Positions 40,651 through 52,999 of a stretch of 64,000 bases of DNA are shown here, in pieces. The DNA is taken from the NCBI RefSeq assembly GCF_021155775.2, contig NC_060232.1, positions 5,959,257 through 6,023,256 of the forward strand, read 5' to 3'. Numbering within the stretch: the first letter of the stretch is position 1; each line of letters starts with the position of its first letter. The stretch comes from Neodiprion pinetum. Lineage: Eukaryota > Arthropoda > Insecta > Hymenoptera > Diprionidae. The notes under the pieces were generated by a model that had not been told where the DNA came from, did no database searches, and saw nothing but the letters and a program-made list of their open reading frames with translations. The position numbers and the translations under genes are program-made.

Positions 40651-40749
40651 CCACTAGTGGCGCTAGTAGTTACCTGACGAGCTTGCGCGCGGTCAGCGAG
40701 GGCAGCGAACGTGTCAGAAGTCTACCAGGAGTCTACTAGCGCCACGTAG
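40651..40749. promoter_or_regulatory. Inverted pair of GTGGCGCTAGTAG sites
   Basis: GTGGCGCTAGTAG at 40657-40669 and its exact reverse complement CTACTAGCGCCAC at 40733-40745, about 75 bp apart, just upstream of mre11. The AGTGGCGC core resembles the insect CTCF site AGGTGGCGC with one base missing. Binding is inferred. Confidence 0.35.
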
Positions 40750-40922
40750 AGGAACTAAAAAACGGACAAGGCGCGTACAATTTTTTAGTATACGAGCAGT
40801 GGTCAGTGTCAGGGGGCTGTCCGTAACCTTGCACGTCTGGATTGAATGCGTAATACTATTTTACACCGTTTTTTAACAACGATCTGAGGGAGATCAGAGG
40901 TGAATATTAACGATTGGAGAAT

Positions 40923-43900
40923 ATGTCCGGCACAATGAATCGCGGGGATGATAGACCCGAGGAAGACGTCTTCAAAATTCTAATTGCAACCGACTGTCAT
41001 CTTGGTTATGAAGAAAAATCCAACAGAGGTTTGCACGTGATTTACATGCATTTTTCACGTCGATTGATACAAGCATGAATTATTTCGTCACAAGCTTACA
41101 AATTATAGAAATTAACATTTTTGCGTAGCGGTGAAATGTATTCACGCTTTTACAGATTGACTATGTATATGCTGTCCAAGCACCGTGCACACGTGTAATT
41201 TTTTTTCTTCATTCCATAGGGGAGGATAGTTTTACAACTTTCGAGGAGATTTTGAAATATGGAAAACTGCACAGTGTAGATTTTATTCTACTTGGTGGTG
41301 ATTTATTCCATGATAATAAGCCCTCTCAAGCCACGGTGATGAAATGCATGAATCTACTGCGCAAATATTGCCTAGGTACAAAGTGCGTAACCAAATATTC
41401 GTAATCCTTTTCACTGCCCTGATAAAAATGTTTATTGATGTAATACCAACAACAAATCGTCAATAAGTACGTAATTTCTATTACAGAATCTTTCTTCTTT
41501 CAGGCCCAACAAGTTTCAATTCTTAAGTGACCCCAAGATGATTTTTAAACACTGTTTGAACAAAACAGTCAACTTTGAAGATGCTAATCTTAATGTTGAA
41601 ATACCCGTGTTTTCTATACACGGAAATCACGACGATCCAAGTGGTAAGACTCTACTAAGAATTGCGTATCTAGAATCTATCAAGTAAAAATTTGCACCCT
41701 CGCACATAACTTCTAAACTAATCTTCAACAGGACCTGGTCAGATAGGAAGTTTAGACTTGCTATCGGTCACTGGACTGGTCAACTATTTTGGTAAATGGA
41801 CGAATCTGAACGAAGTCCAACTAGCCCCTTTGTTATTCAGAAAAGGATGTACCAATCTAGCTTTGTATGGCCTCAGCTACATCAAGGATCAAAGACTTTC
41901 AAGGCTCATGAGAGATGGAAAAGTGAGTAACGGCAGTAATCGTTGCCATAATTATCTTCCATATCTATTTTTGTCCAACTTTATTTATGTACAGCGATCG
42001 TAATCACTGAATTCTTTATTAGGTGCACATGCTTCGTACCAATGAAATCGATGATTGCTTCAACATATTTGTACTCCATCAAAATCGTGCTAAGCACGCA
42101 GAAAATGCGTTTGTCCCAGAAGAAGATTTACCAAATTTTTTTGATTTCGTATTGTGGGGACACGAGCACGAATGTCGTATCGAAACAGAGCAAGTTGGAA
42201 AAAAACACTACCACATTTGTCAGCCTGGTATATTTGTTGTTCTTGTGTTTTGTAAAGCAAATAAACTTGAGAATAGCCTTATTATTTTGTTTGATTATTC
42301 GCATTTAATAATTCAAAATATAATTGTAGGAAGTCCTGTTGCAACTTCGCTATGCCAAGGTGAAGCTGTTCCCAAACACATAGGCATTTTGAAAGTTTAC
42401 AAGACAGGTTTTCAACTACAGAAACACAAGTTGAAAACAGTGAGGCCATTTGTCTTTGATACAATAAATGTTGATGACAACAATGACATAAAAATTCAAC
42501 CGTTGGAAAAACTTTGTAATACAATCGAATACTATGTTGACAATTATATCGAAAATGTTATGATGCAAACAGCAGCAGCCCAGCTATCTGGTAAGTGAAA
42601 CATACTTTTTATTAAATGTTCACCAAGCTTACATTAAAATGAATATTAAATTAAATTTAAAAATTTTCTTGTCACAGGAGATCCACGTCAACCAACACTA
42701 CCCCTACTGCGACTTCGTGTATTTTATACAGAGGAGGAGCAGAAGTTCGATACGTTTAGGTGAAGTAATTTTAAGTACCCTCTGTTTTCAGAGACCCAAC
42801 ATGTGTCTGGAATATTTCTGGCCTTATTCAAACTCCAAATTACTAACCATCTACAGATATTGTTTATTGTTTCTTGTACATAGATTAGAGCAAAAGTATG
42901 TTGATCAAGTTGCTAATTCAGGTGAGATTATTCGTCTGCGCAAAAAAAAAAGTGGATGGGCCAAGAAAGTAGACTTTGATGACTGTGATGATGATACTGA
43001 TGCTATTATGGAAGAAGCTCTAGGATGTGATGAGGTAAATTGCAAAATAATATCACATATGTCAAATACCGACAAATAAAATGATTGTCCAATTCCTAAT
43101 TGAAAAAAATGTTCTCAGGACGAGCCTGAATGGAACAAAACAGTTCAAGGAGGAATACGAAAGTATTTTGCAGCAGGAAATAAAAAACACAAATTAACTG
43201 TATTGTCTCTGACTGGTCTCAATGAAGCCTTGTCCCAGTTTGTAAATAAAGGAGACTCGAATGCATTCGATGATATAATTGAGTGAGTTGAGAAAAAGAA
43301 ATGGTGATGATCAAATCTGTTTGTGAAACGAGAGAACTATCTGTGTATCGAGTTAGGCAGAAAAGGATTTACTTCTGTACATTAAAGAAATAAGGGGAAA
43401 AGTTATGGGATTCTTTGTTATCCACATTCCAATTGTTAAACTGATGCATGAATACTTTTTACAGGCATCAAATGAAAAAAACTCTTGAATATATAAGCAG
43501 TAAAGAGTTAGAAACCCGTGAAGAAATAGCGGATGTAATTCAAGAATTTCGAAACGAAAGGGACAACACAAATGAAAATGAAGAAAACCAGGTTGGATTT
43601 TTGATGACTGATTTTCAATTTGAGGAAAGATTGTGTCCATTATCTGTGAATAATTTCCTAGCAAATGCAATAAAATATATCTGGCGTGGTCGAAGAAACA
43701 AATCACAAGGATTATGTTTACTCATTTTTAATGCAATGTACCTGATGATAGGTACGTGACTTCCTGAATTCTTCGACTCGTCGGGTTCGTCAGCCAGCTG
43801 CTAATTTAGATGTCGACGATACAGCAGAAGATGACTGTGCTACCAAAAGTAATGAAGACAATGCTGTCAGAGGAAGAGGTAGGGGAAGACGAGCAAGAGG

Positions 43901-44244
43901 TCGGGTAGGTGCTGCTTCTGGGAGGGGCAGGGCAAAAGCTCCTGCAAGTATATCAGCTAGTAAAACTGTGCTTATTGACAGTCCGACAAAATCTACTAGA
44001 GCAACAAAGACAAAGCTGACAGAGAGTGCAGTGAGTTTCATTATTCCTGAAAGATTTCATTCTGAGTCATTGAGATCTGCAATTTTAAAATGTGCTTTAA
44101 CATGAATTACATTTGTCATAACACGTATCTTTTCAACAGATGCAGCCTGCAAAGCAGACAAGCATAGCTGCTCATTTTCCAAAAAGTCAGAAAGCTTCGA
44201 GTAAACCGATATACATATCCGATTCGGATTCCAACTCCGACTAA
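40923..44244 (+). CDS. mre11: MRE11 double-strand-break repair nuclease
   Basis: Twelve exons with matching phases: join(40923..41028,41220..41382,41504..41643,41732..41922,42023..42227,42330..42590,42678..42759,42884..43034,43119..43282,43465..43591,43752..44030,44140..44244), 657 aa. It is the nuclease of the MRE11-RAD50-NBS1 complex, acting in the nucleus in end resection and damage signalling. All five phosphodiesterase motifs are visible: ATDCHLGY, LGGDLFHDNKPS, GNHDDPSG, VLHQNRAKH and WGHEHEC, ligating two Mn2+ ions. The capping-domain segment QPGSPVATSLCQGEAVPKHI follows. The C-terminus has an RG-rich GAR-like stretch (RGRGRGRRARGR) and an acidic Ser tail (ISDSDSNSD). The start fits the family N-terminus, leaving about 14 residues before EDVFKILIAT. 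Complete, with no lesion seen. Exon 8 could alternatively start further upstream, but only acceptor 42883 avoids a stop. Confidence 0.93.
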
Positions 44245-44340
44245 GCTTCCATTCAAGTTGTTTAAGTTTTTGTATTAACATTTTTTAAATTTACTGTAAA
44301 CTATTCCAAGTAATTAGGACTGTATACTTATCATCAACAT

Positions 44341-44346
44341 AATAAA
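44341..44346 (+). terminator. mre11 poly(A) signal
   Basis: AATAAA 97 nt after the mre11 stop codon. Confidence 0.6.
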
Positions 44347-44681
44347 GAATTTTACATGTAAACTATTCTCCTTGGTTGTGGAATTCATTCGTCGTAAAAA
44401 TTTAACAATAATTTTGCGCCTTGAAGTTTTTCAACGAAGAAGAATTTTCTGAATTTGCATTTTAGGCAAAGTCAAAAAGATAGACATCAGAGTCAGCCTG
44501 GAATCGCAATGTCAAAGCAAAACAAAAGAGTCACAAATAGTAGATAATTTCACATACAAAATTTTTCTGACACAAAACCCAAAATTTTCAAGTCAATCAT
44601 TTTGTCATTAAAAGTAAATCCTCAACAAAATCAAAGTAACATAATTTGGAAACGAAAGTTGTGCGCAAATAATTTCTCACA

Positions 44682-47128
44682 ATGTGTTCAAGTGACAGAA
44701 ACGTAGCTCTCAAACCGAAGAGCCTGTGCAAACGCATGCCATGGGTAATGTGTTACCAGTATTCTCTTATAAAATGCACAACAGTACGAGTTTATGTATT
44801 CACTTGCTATATGCAGATGATGCGATTGGAAGATCAATTAATCCCTGACAACCAACTTGGCGCAGCTTATCAGAAAACACGTATAGACCATGAAATGCTT
44901 TTGAATGTGAACAGTGATCCAAAGATCGCCAGACTAACAGGAATAATGGTAACTCTAGGTAATTTTCGTAAGTCTGTAGTCAAAACAGTTGTAACAGTTC
45001 CAACTCATACCTGTACCGATATTCCACTCTACTTGCGTTAGGAGAGAAAAATTCCCATCCAATGGGAATAACTGATATTGTTTTGTCGGGGGCTGACATG
45101 GTGAGAATGAACATGTCGCACAAAGAACATACGTGGCATGCTGTAAGTGTACAATCTATCAGAGAAGCTGGAAACAGAATTCATCGGTGTCGTCGCGAAG
45201 TATTTCCCTTAGCTGTTGCAATGGATTTACGTGGACCTGAAATACGTACAGGGCTTTTTAATGGAGCGGAAGACTCGATGGTGAAGATTTGTATATTATT
45301 GGATATTTTCGAAGTGCCCCTAGTGCATAGAGAGTAATCGACCCCCTCTAACGGGTCCTAATTGTACTTAAAATTAGAGGATCATCGACTATTACAGGGA
45401 TATGCAGAATTCAAAGAAGGCAATTTTGTGAAATTGCTAGTCGAGGATAATATGAAACGAACTGGTTGTGACAAGTGTTTCTGGGTGTCTTATCCCGATC
45501 TGCCTAGATTTTGTAAGGTCGGTGATAAAATTTACATCGATCGAGGTGCAGTTATCTTAGAAACTACTTGTGTAGGTTTGTAATCTTAGAAATTAATTCA
45601 GTGTCGATTAAAGATGTATTGGTTGATGATAATCACGTTACATTAATATTTACTATTGCAGTGGAGTGTACTGTAACGTGCAAAGTAGCGAAAGGTGGAA
45701 TTGTCAGGAATGAGAAGCTGGTGCAATTAGTCGATGGAATTCCAGAGATACCTCAAGTGTCCGGGCAAGATGATGCCGACATTGGTCTAGCCCTGGACTT
45801 TGAATGTGATCTTTTGATAGTGTCTCACGTGCGAAATGGACAAATGATATGCGCTGTCAAAGACAGAATAAAACAAATTGGTAAATGAATTATAATTGTC
45901 TTCATTTATTCATTAGGATTCGCAGTACGTACCTTATACACTGACCGCATTCTCTTATATCAGGAACACGGCCCATTTGTGTTGTGGCGAAAATCTCATG
46001 TAATCAAGGTCTTGAGGCTTTCGATGATATCCTAACAGTAGCAGACGCAATCATGATTGATAGAGCTGGAATTGAAGTAGATATCCGACCTGAGAAAGTG
46101 TTTTTAGCACAAAAATGTATAATTTCAAAATGTAACAGAGTAAGCTGAATTGATTATGTTCATTTGCTACTCCTATAATTAGTAGATAGATATTCCTTGT
46201 CTTCTCAGTTCATCATTGACGTTTGCATCTACAGGTGGGCAAACCAGTTATCGTAGCCGTTCGCATAAAAGGAACTGAACCATCGTACACAGACATGAAT
46301 GATATTTCCTGCGCAGTTCTTGATGGTGTTGATTCCATATTTCTTGCAACAGGAGCACTGAGTGTGGACGAAACTGTGAAAGTTGTTAAGAACGTTGATA
46401 TCGCTTGTAGAGAAGCCGAGTGCGCCCGATGGCAGAGACAGAATTTTGAAGAACTCAGTTACAAAGTTAGTCTTTTTAATCCAGAAAATTCATCTCATAA
46501 AAGTGTTGAATCCCTGATCACACGTTTTCTTTCCCTCGCCTATGTATTGAATCCTTCCAAGTTTTGTTATTATTTGCACTTGTAATTTCGTGAAAAAAGG
46601 CTCTGATACCCCTCGATCCCACGCATTCTATTGCTGTCGCTGCCATCGAAACATCTATGAAGTGCAATGCAGCTGCGATAATTGTTACTACAACAACTGG
46701 ACGTTCGGCAATGATGCTGTCTATTTATCGTCCACGTTGTCCCATCATTGCTATCACTAGGTACGGTATTGTGGCACGCTGGCTGCAAGTGTATTTTGGG
46801 GTACACCCAATCCATTACAGAAGTGAGTTACTGTATATTTCACTTTTCCCAAAACAATTATCGATCAACCAGTAATTTATGCCGATAGTATTTATATGAC
46901 ATTAATATTTCAGATCCACCATATCCAGATTGGAGTAAGGATATGGATTACCGAATACAACATGCAATGAATTACTCTCGTAGTCATAAATTTGTGGAAG
47001 TTGGAAATGCAGTTGTAATAGTTAGCGGATGGCGTCAAGGCTCAGGGTTTACAAATTGCATACGTATCGTTTATGCTTCACCTGGAAATATCCCAAACTT
47101 GTCTGAAGACTTTGAGGAGTCTTGGTGA
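44682..47128 (+). CDS. Divergent pyruvate kinase paralogue, probable pseudoenzyme
   Basis: Nine phase-consistent exons: join(44682..44744,44817..44958,45042..45280,45398..45575,45662..45880,45964..46139,46235..46465,46600..46822,46914..47128), 561 aa. Full pyruvate kinase fold: VRMNMSHKEH, DLRGPEIRTG, B domain, PEKVFLAQK, VGKPVI and the C-terminal RQGSGFTN. By alignment to human PKM, Arg73, Asn75, Ser77, Asp113, Arg120 and Lys270 remain. Glu272 becomes Ser (KISC for KIEN), Asp296 becomes Gly (IDRAGIE for VARGDLGIE) and Thr328 becomes Val. Loss of both Mg2+ ligands argues against normal PEP-to-pyruvate catalysis. All exons are open, and the last intron matches that of the canonical neighbour in place and phase, so it is an old duplicate and not a retrocopy. 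Drosophila also has divergent, testis-biased paralogues. The exon 8 acceptor (GTGAAAAAAG) is weak. Confidence 0.85.
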
Positions 47129-47273
47129 TAACGTCGTTTTTGTGTACTGTCAAATGTCATTGTTAGCAACAAGTCGTCATAATATTTAAATCCAAATCAT
47201 ACTAACTGATTACGTATTTAACGGTTTTGAAAGACTCACTTTTTGGAACCATGTGCATACATTATAACTAAAG

Positions 47274-47279
47274 AATAAA
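47274..47279 (+). terminator. Poly(A) signal of the divergent pyruvate kinase
   Basis: AATAAA 146 nt after the stop at 47128. Confidence 0.55.
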
Positions 47280-47365
47280 ACAAAACAAATTTTCACAAAG
47301 AAGATATTGAAAGCTAAAATCCGAATTGTTTCATATCTATTTGCATCGTAGATTCATTGCAATAA

Positions 47366-47371
47366 TTTATT
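47366..47371 (-). terminator. Candidate poly(A) signal of PyK
   Basis: The only canonical minus-strand AATAAA I found between 47350 and the PyK stop. It would give a 3' UTR of about 0.9 kb that ends within about 100 bp of the convergent gene's own end. Confidence 0.35.
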
Positions 47372-48258
47372 CATAGACTATAATTATAATATAAGTTCTA
47401 TGTTCACAGCTGGTTACATATACATTCTAGGTGCGTGTCACTTTTGTAGTTCCACTACAGTACGGATTTTCACTACAAAATCTAGCGTACGCGAAATAAA
47501 CACCGGTAGTAATAAAAATAGTAGTGGTAGTAATAGTAGCAGCAGGTATCCGAAGTGCGAAGACACTGTTATTTGCTCATATGCGGACAGATACACGTAA
47601 TTGAAGTAAGAAACTTCCCGGAGCAGATGGATCTCAACTCCAACGCGAATCGTAGCAACAGGATACCTAGTGACCAATTCTGCGATGATCAAATGCTTAG
47701 TCCACCTTCCTGTAAGACAAAATTAAAAAAAAAATACTAGCTGAAATTAGAATTGCGCAATATAAAGACAGAGAATCCATTAGAGTGACAACAGGATCAA
47801 GTATAGGTAAAGCTGGAAGGTAAGGGAAGTGTAATAAGCGGGATAAATTTGCATGCAGTGTAGTGGATCTTGCGGTAAAACAGTTAATTAAGTATAACAA
47901 TACAGCTATACTAGTAAAGACTTTGTATAACTGCCCGATCAGTGGCGTCACTTCCTGGTAGACTTGAAACTGTATTAATACGAAAAGTACTCGTAATTTA
48001 CAAATAAATATGGTCAAACTATTTCAACTGTTTCATTTAAATTTATGAGGTATACTTTGATAAATCGGGATAAATTAAACATTGAATACTGTTGTAGAAG
48101 AAAATCTGTCGTAACATACAGGTTCGATAATAAGAATGAGTGAATAATTTGAAAACGAATGATCGTTAACAACATGTAAATCAGGTAACACGAAAATTCT
48201 GGAACCAATAATAAAGGAACAACAACCATTATATTATAGGTAAGTTTCACGCAGAGGA

Positions 48259-51200
48259 TCAAATTGTGATATCTTCATAGGAATCGGAGTCACTCTCAAT
48301 GGCACAAATTGGTTTCTCGCTGGTAAATTCCGGTTCTACATACACAACACGAAGGGTATTCGTGAAACCAGAGCCCTGTTTCCAACCAGTAACAACAACG
48401 ACAGTGTCGCCGGTCTGAATAAAGCCACGACCTTTGCCAAAGTTCAGACCGTACTGTACACGCACATCGACATCCTTCAACCAGTCAGGAAGTGGGGATT
48501 CTGCAAAAACATCAATGTGTGTAAATAAGAAATCACGATATAAGTTGGATGAGTCATGTTGCAACTGATCTAAGAATATCACAAAATATTTTTAGCCGTT
48601 TTAACATACTGCACTTGTTAAATCGAATTTCAAATACACTTTACAAAATTGTTTACCTGAGTAGTGAAGTGGCAGAATACCACGATACAGATGGCCTTGC
48701 CGCGCGACTTGTTCGAACCTGGTGACAGTAATAATTGGACACCTTGGTCTGTACTTGGAGATTAAATGTGCCGAGCGTCCTGAGGTAGTGATGACGATAA
48801 TTGCAGAAGCTAGACATTTGATGGAAGCTTCGACAGAAGCAATTGCAACCGAGTGAGTAGCGTCGATGGGTGGTAATACATTTCTGCAAAGATCAGCGAA
48901 AATCTGGTTATGCCAGATTGCAGCTTCGGCCTCCTTACAGATATTGGCCATGGTCCGGACACATTCAAGAGGGTAGTCACCCTTTGCTGTCTCTCCTGAA
49001 ATCCAAAATAACGTATACTGAAGTTCATAAGTGGCTTTATACAATGAATCAATTTAATGAGCAAGGTGAGACATATTTGCTATTCAAACTAGTTATTACG
49101 CAAGACTGGAGAGAATGTCTTTTACCTGAAAGCATGACACAGTCTGCTCCGTCCAGAATGGCATTTGCAACATCTGAAGTTTCAGCACGAGTTGCTCTGG
49201 GCTTCTTGATCATCGATTCCAACATCTGAGTGGCGCAAATTACAGGTTTTCCCTGCCTGTTACACCTGCTGATCATGCTTTTCTGTGCTAAGAATACTTT
49301 CTCTGGTGGTATTTCAATACCAAGGTCACCACGTGCCACCATGATACCGTCGGAGGCCTCTATGATCTCATCCAGATTGACCATGCCTTGCTGGTTCTCG
49401 ATTTTTGAAATAATCTTTATGTTCTTCCCTGCTTCGCCGAGGATACCACGAATTTCTGTTAGTGCAGCTCCGTCGCGGATGAATGAAGCGAAGATCATGT
49501 CTACTCCCTGATCAACACCAAACTGAAGATCGGACTTATCCTTCTCTGAGACAGCTGGCAAGTCAACGGGAACTCCTGGTAAGTTGACTCCCTTACGAGA
49601 GCCCAAACTGCCGCCATTTTCAACAGTGCACGTAATCTGGTTGGAGCCTGAAGGAATGAGTCATTGTAAATTGATAAGGAATGTTTTTCGCCTTTATGTG
49701 GTTAGAAGAAAGTAATATTTCCGCAATTACTTACTGACTTGGGTGGCAATAAGAGAGATCAAGCCGTCGTCAACAAAGATGCGGTTTCCAACTTTGACTA
49801 CTTTTGATATATTTTCATAGTCAACCCACACAATCTGTGCATTCCCTTTTTCTAAGTAAGCTTTGTCGGTGGTGAATTTGAATGTCTGTCCTTTCTGGAG
49901 TTCCACTTCTGCAGAACCACCCTAAAGAATGAAGGATTCAAAAATTAGAGTAATAATTATAGGTAAAATGTTGGGGAATTCTGAATCATACGGCTGTGTA
50001 AAACCTGCTTAACTTACACCCTCCAAAAGTCCAGTACGTATTTCGGGTCCCTTTGTGTCCAGAGCTATGCCTACTGGTACACTTGTCTTGGTGCGTTCCG
50101 AAACATTCTTCTGAGCCTGTCTCACATTAGCAATGGTTTCAGCATGGTACTCATGGGATCCATGAGAGAAGTTCATACGAGCAATGTTCATTCCAGTTTC
50201 AATCATTTTCTCAAGAGTTTCAACAGACCGGGATGCTGGTCCGATGGTACAAATGATGCCAGACAAACGGACGAAGGAAGCATGGGGCTCGATGTCAAGG
50301 GCACACATGTGCTCTAAATGACTTTGCGCATTGAGTGCAATGGTATTTGGCTTTCCTGCCATCTAAGTGTGAAAAAGGAAATATCTTTAGAAAAAAAAAT
50401 GTACACTACTTTCACTGTAGCAAAATTGAAAAATAGTGTTTACGTGTTATAATCATAATTTTGCCGCAACAACGTGCTGTAGCAATTAGCCATCTTATCT
50501 ACATGAGATGATAGCGAGTGTACAATCAGGTCAAGCTGGCAGTACTAACGAATGCACCTATCGCTGATTATTGCATTGTGGATGAGTTTTCAAGCAGCTT
50601 CCATGTAACGATCATGCAATGGTGCTGTTCGTACATGAAGCCATACGAGTTTAAATTTCATAACTCCTCTTTTTAATAAAACTGAGATGACCTCTGTTGT
50701 GAATTATTTAATGAAGTTTTGTATTTGCAGAGTTTTTTTCATGTCGGGCATATTTATATAAATATCAGATTGTTTTCAAAACGACGAATTCTCATCCACT
50801 GACAGATGTAAATGCTAAATATATACATCATCCCGCTTTACAAAACATAGATACATTTGAATTATCTCCTCTTATACTTCTTAAACCTCCTTACCCGTTC
50901 ATGGCAATTCTGGGACATAAAAGGAAAAAGAAAAGCTAGACAATAAGAAACATCGATGTGAATTTATACCGTGTATGAAAGCAAAACATTTACTACAACA
51001 GTGTGAATAGTTCAATTTAATTGGCACGTTACCCAAGGCTAGTTCATTACACCGGTGCTGTAATGATTATATTAAAGGTTTATTTTTACACATGCACATG
51101 TATATAAACGTACATCCTAACTCACAATGAGCTGTCGTTGATCTAGCAATGTATCATTGGACCAATAGCATAAAAATGACACCAAGACTCATTGTTAGAG

Positions 51201-51676
51201 TGGGTTTGCTAAAAGTTGAATGAAAAGCGCTACAAGACAGCTGATTACATAAAGTAGGTGACGCTTTGTACATAAATGCATACTAAGCCTCTATGTATTT
51301 ATAATATATAAAAAATTTCAAAAATTTTTAATCAGCGTACCAACTTGCACAAACAAGCGTAAAGAAAAGATTTTGAACTAGAAGAAAAAAAAAACTTTCC
51401 AATCTGCCTGTACATACAATTGTACATGTATAATGTACTATATATAAACTTACATCGTAAAGTTAATTTGTATCATGCTCTCATCTACATATACGTATAA
51501 TACACTGAAAACCGCGTAATTGAATGATTGTTATCGTAAAAAAATTTAAAAAAAAAAAAATATATATATATATATATACATAAGCGTTCATCTCTATAAG
51601 AATAAACTATCCATGATCAATCCAGGGAGACGGTACGAAAAAATTATACCTTATCGTCGTCGGTACTCCAGACCAT
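48259..51676 (-). CDS. PyK: Pyruvate kinase, canonical
   Basis: Six phase-consistent exons: complement(join(48259..48500,48657..48995,49126..49647,49735..49921,50018..50362,51650..51676)), 553 aa. It catalyses PEP + ADP to pyruvate + ATP, the last step of glycolysis, in the cytosol. All motifs are intact: ARMNFSHGSHEYH, DTKGPEIRTG, IISKIENQQG (Lys270/Glu272), VARGDLGIEIP (Asp296), ICATQMLESM (Thr328), SGETAKGDYP, TTSGRSAH and a C-terminal KQGSGFTN loop. The first coding exon is tiny (MVWSTDDDK) and splices in phase 0 to an exon that itself begins with ATG (MAGKPNTIAL), so two start sites are possible by alternative first exons. A ~20-residue acidic C-terminal extension (IESDSDSYEDITI end) exceeds the human PKM end. 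Convergent with its degenerate paralogue. Confidence 0.95.
50363..51649 (-). other. PyK intron 1
   Basis: AT-rich, with an (AT)n run at about 51559-51580. An alternative promoter or first exon here would allow the internal ATG at 50362 to be used; no direct evidence for one. Confidence 0.6.
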
Positions 51677-52999
51677 ATCGGTGCGCTGCGTGAACAAAGT
51701 AGAAGCACGAATTAATGATAAACTATCAGTCTTCGGATATCGAGTAGGCGAGAAGTGTGCGACGAATGTAACGCGATGACGGACTGGCGTTGTGTTCCAA
51801 AGGCAGGTGATAAACGACAATCGCGTGAACGCAGACCGGAAGCTTTTCTTGCAATACAACACGAGACGCATCGATCTTCAAAAGGAGGGTCGCGGTAACT
51901 TCGCACAGAGAATCGTCGGCGCTGGTAGATCAGGGTGCGATATACCCGAGCCGTAGCTGGTGCTCGGATGGCAAAAATAACCGATCAGCATCACCGAAAT
52001 TTGGCCGGAGGTCCACCCCGCCGCCACCACACTTGCAGGCATTGAGCTGTCTTCACTTTGAACACCTCTGTCATTGGAACACGGCATATTTTTACATAAT
52101 TTCATTGCGAATCTTCAGCTGATCTACTCGCGGCGGCACGCAGTCGTCGGCGATCGTGCATCGAGGACAGTATTTTCTAATCGTTCTTCCACGTGCGGCA
52201 CACGACCCTCCTTTTTTACATCGCATATGCAATGTACGATCGATTGAAATGATAACGGTGAGCGGAATGTCGTGTGAAGATTCTTTCTTCAAACCAACAA
52301 ATTTCGGAACTGACAGATTCATCGTATTGGAGTTATTAAGGTTATCGTAACGACGATTCATGCTGAGGAAAAAGCGTTATTTCGTGATTTTCGAATTGTC
52401 TGAAAATCAGTAAACCGTAATAAAACAAAACACACTCATACTTCGAAATCTTAGTCTAGTTCCTTAAAAATCATTGTAAAATTAGGAAAATAGTGATTTT
52501 TCCCTAATGTTTCGTTACGATAGCATTACTAACTTCAACCTCGTACAGATTCGCCAGAAATTGAAATAAATCCGTACGTTTGTTCTCCAGTTTTCAATTT
52601 TCTTAATTTCAAACCCAAGTGGAATAGGGTTCGTGTATTTCGCGGTCACGTACTCAGCACGTGAACTTTATTTGTTTTGGCAACGTCGCGTTATTTTAAA
52701 ATTTTTTTTATCAGATTTGAAAATGAGCATACACAGAAAAAGAGAAAAACATCGAACCACTCCGAATCACCGAATCAAAGAAAAATCTTAATGCCACGCC
52801 GAAAATCTGAGTATCGTTGCTAGATGTGAATTGGTGATCTTGAAATTAAATACGTCAGTTTAAATTTAGCCTCGATAACAAGGAGGCAATGGCATTCGCA
52901 TAAGAAAATACTGCCGGCGGAAATTGACCTAGATTATGGCGGTGCGCCTACAAACCCTATGTGATAGAGTTAATTGTTACTATAACACGCTGCATCTAC
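51677..52999. promoter_or_regulatory. PyK upstream region
   Basis: Should contain the PyK 5' UTR and promoter (minus strand). Open frames at 51644-52361 have no domain match and overlap the PyK first exon. No core element could be identified with confidence. Confidence 0.4.

Larger units (their letters stand above)
37755..40922. promoter_or_regulatory. Divergent region between ZSWIM8 and mre11
   Basis: About 3.2 kb separating a minus-strand and a plus-strand gene, so it should hold both promoters and the ZSWIM8 5' exon(s). It contains a (TC)n/(CA)n stretch at about 39940-40120 and CTCF-like motifs at 40401 and 40651-40749. A plus-strand mini-ORF at 40338-40430 (MASEVSGGTNLL...) begins in good context and could be an upstream ORF. 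No other gene is visible. Confidence 0.5.
47129..48258. other. Convergent 3' region between the two pyruvate kinase genes
   Basis: Contains both 3' UTRs. AT-rich, with no additional gene seen. Confidence 0.6.

Noticed and set aside
42792..42883. Alternative acceptor for mre11 exon 8 at 42792
   Set aside because: Using it leads to an in-frame TAA; acceptor 42883 restores the expected FRLEQKYVDQVAN sequence.
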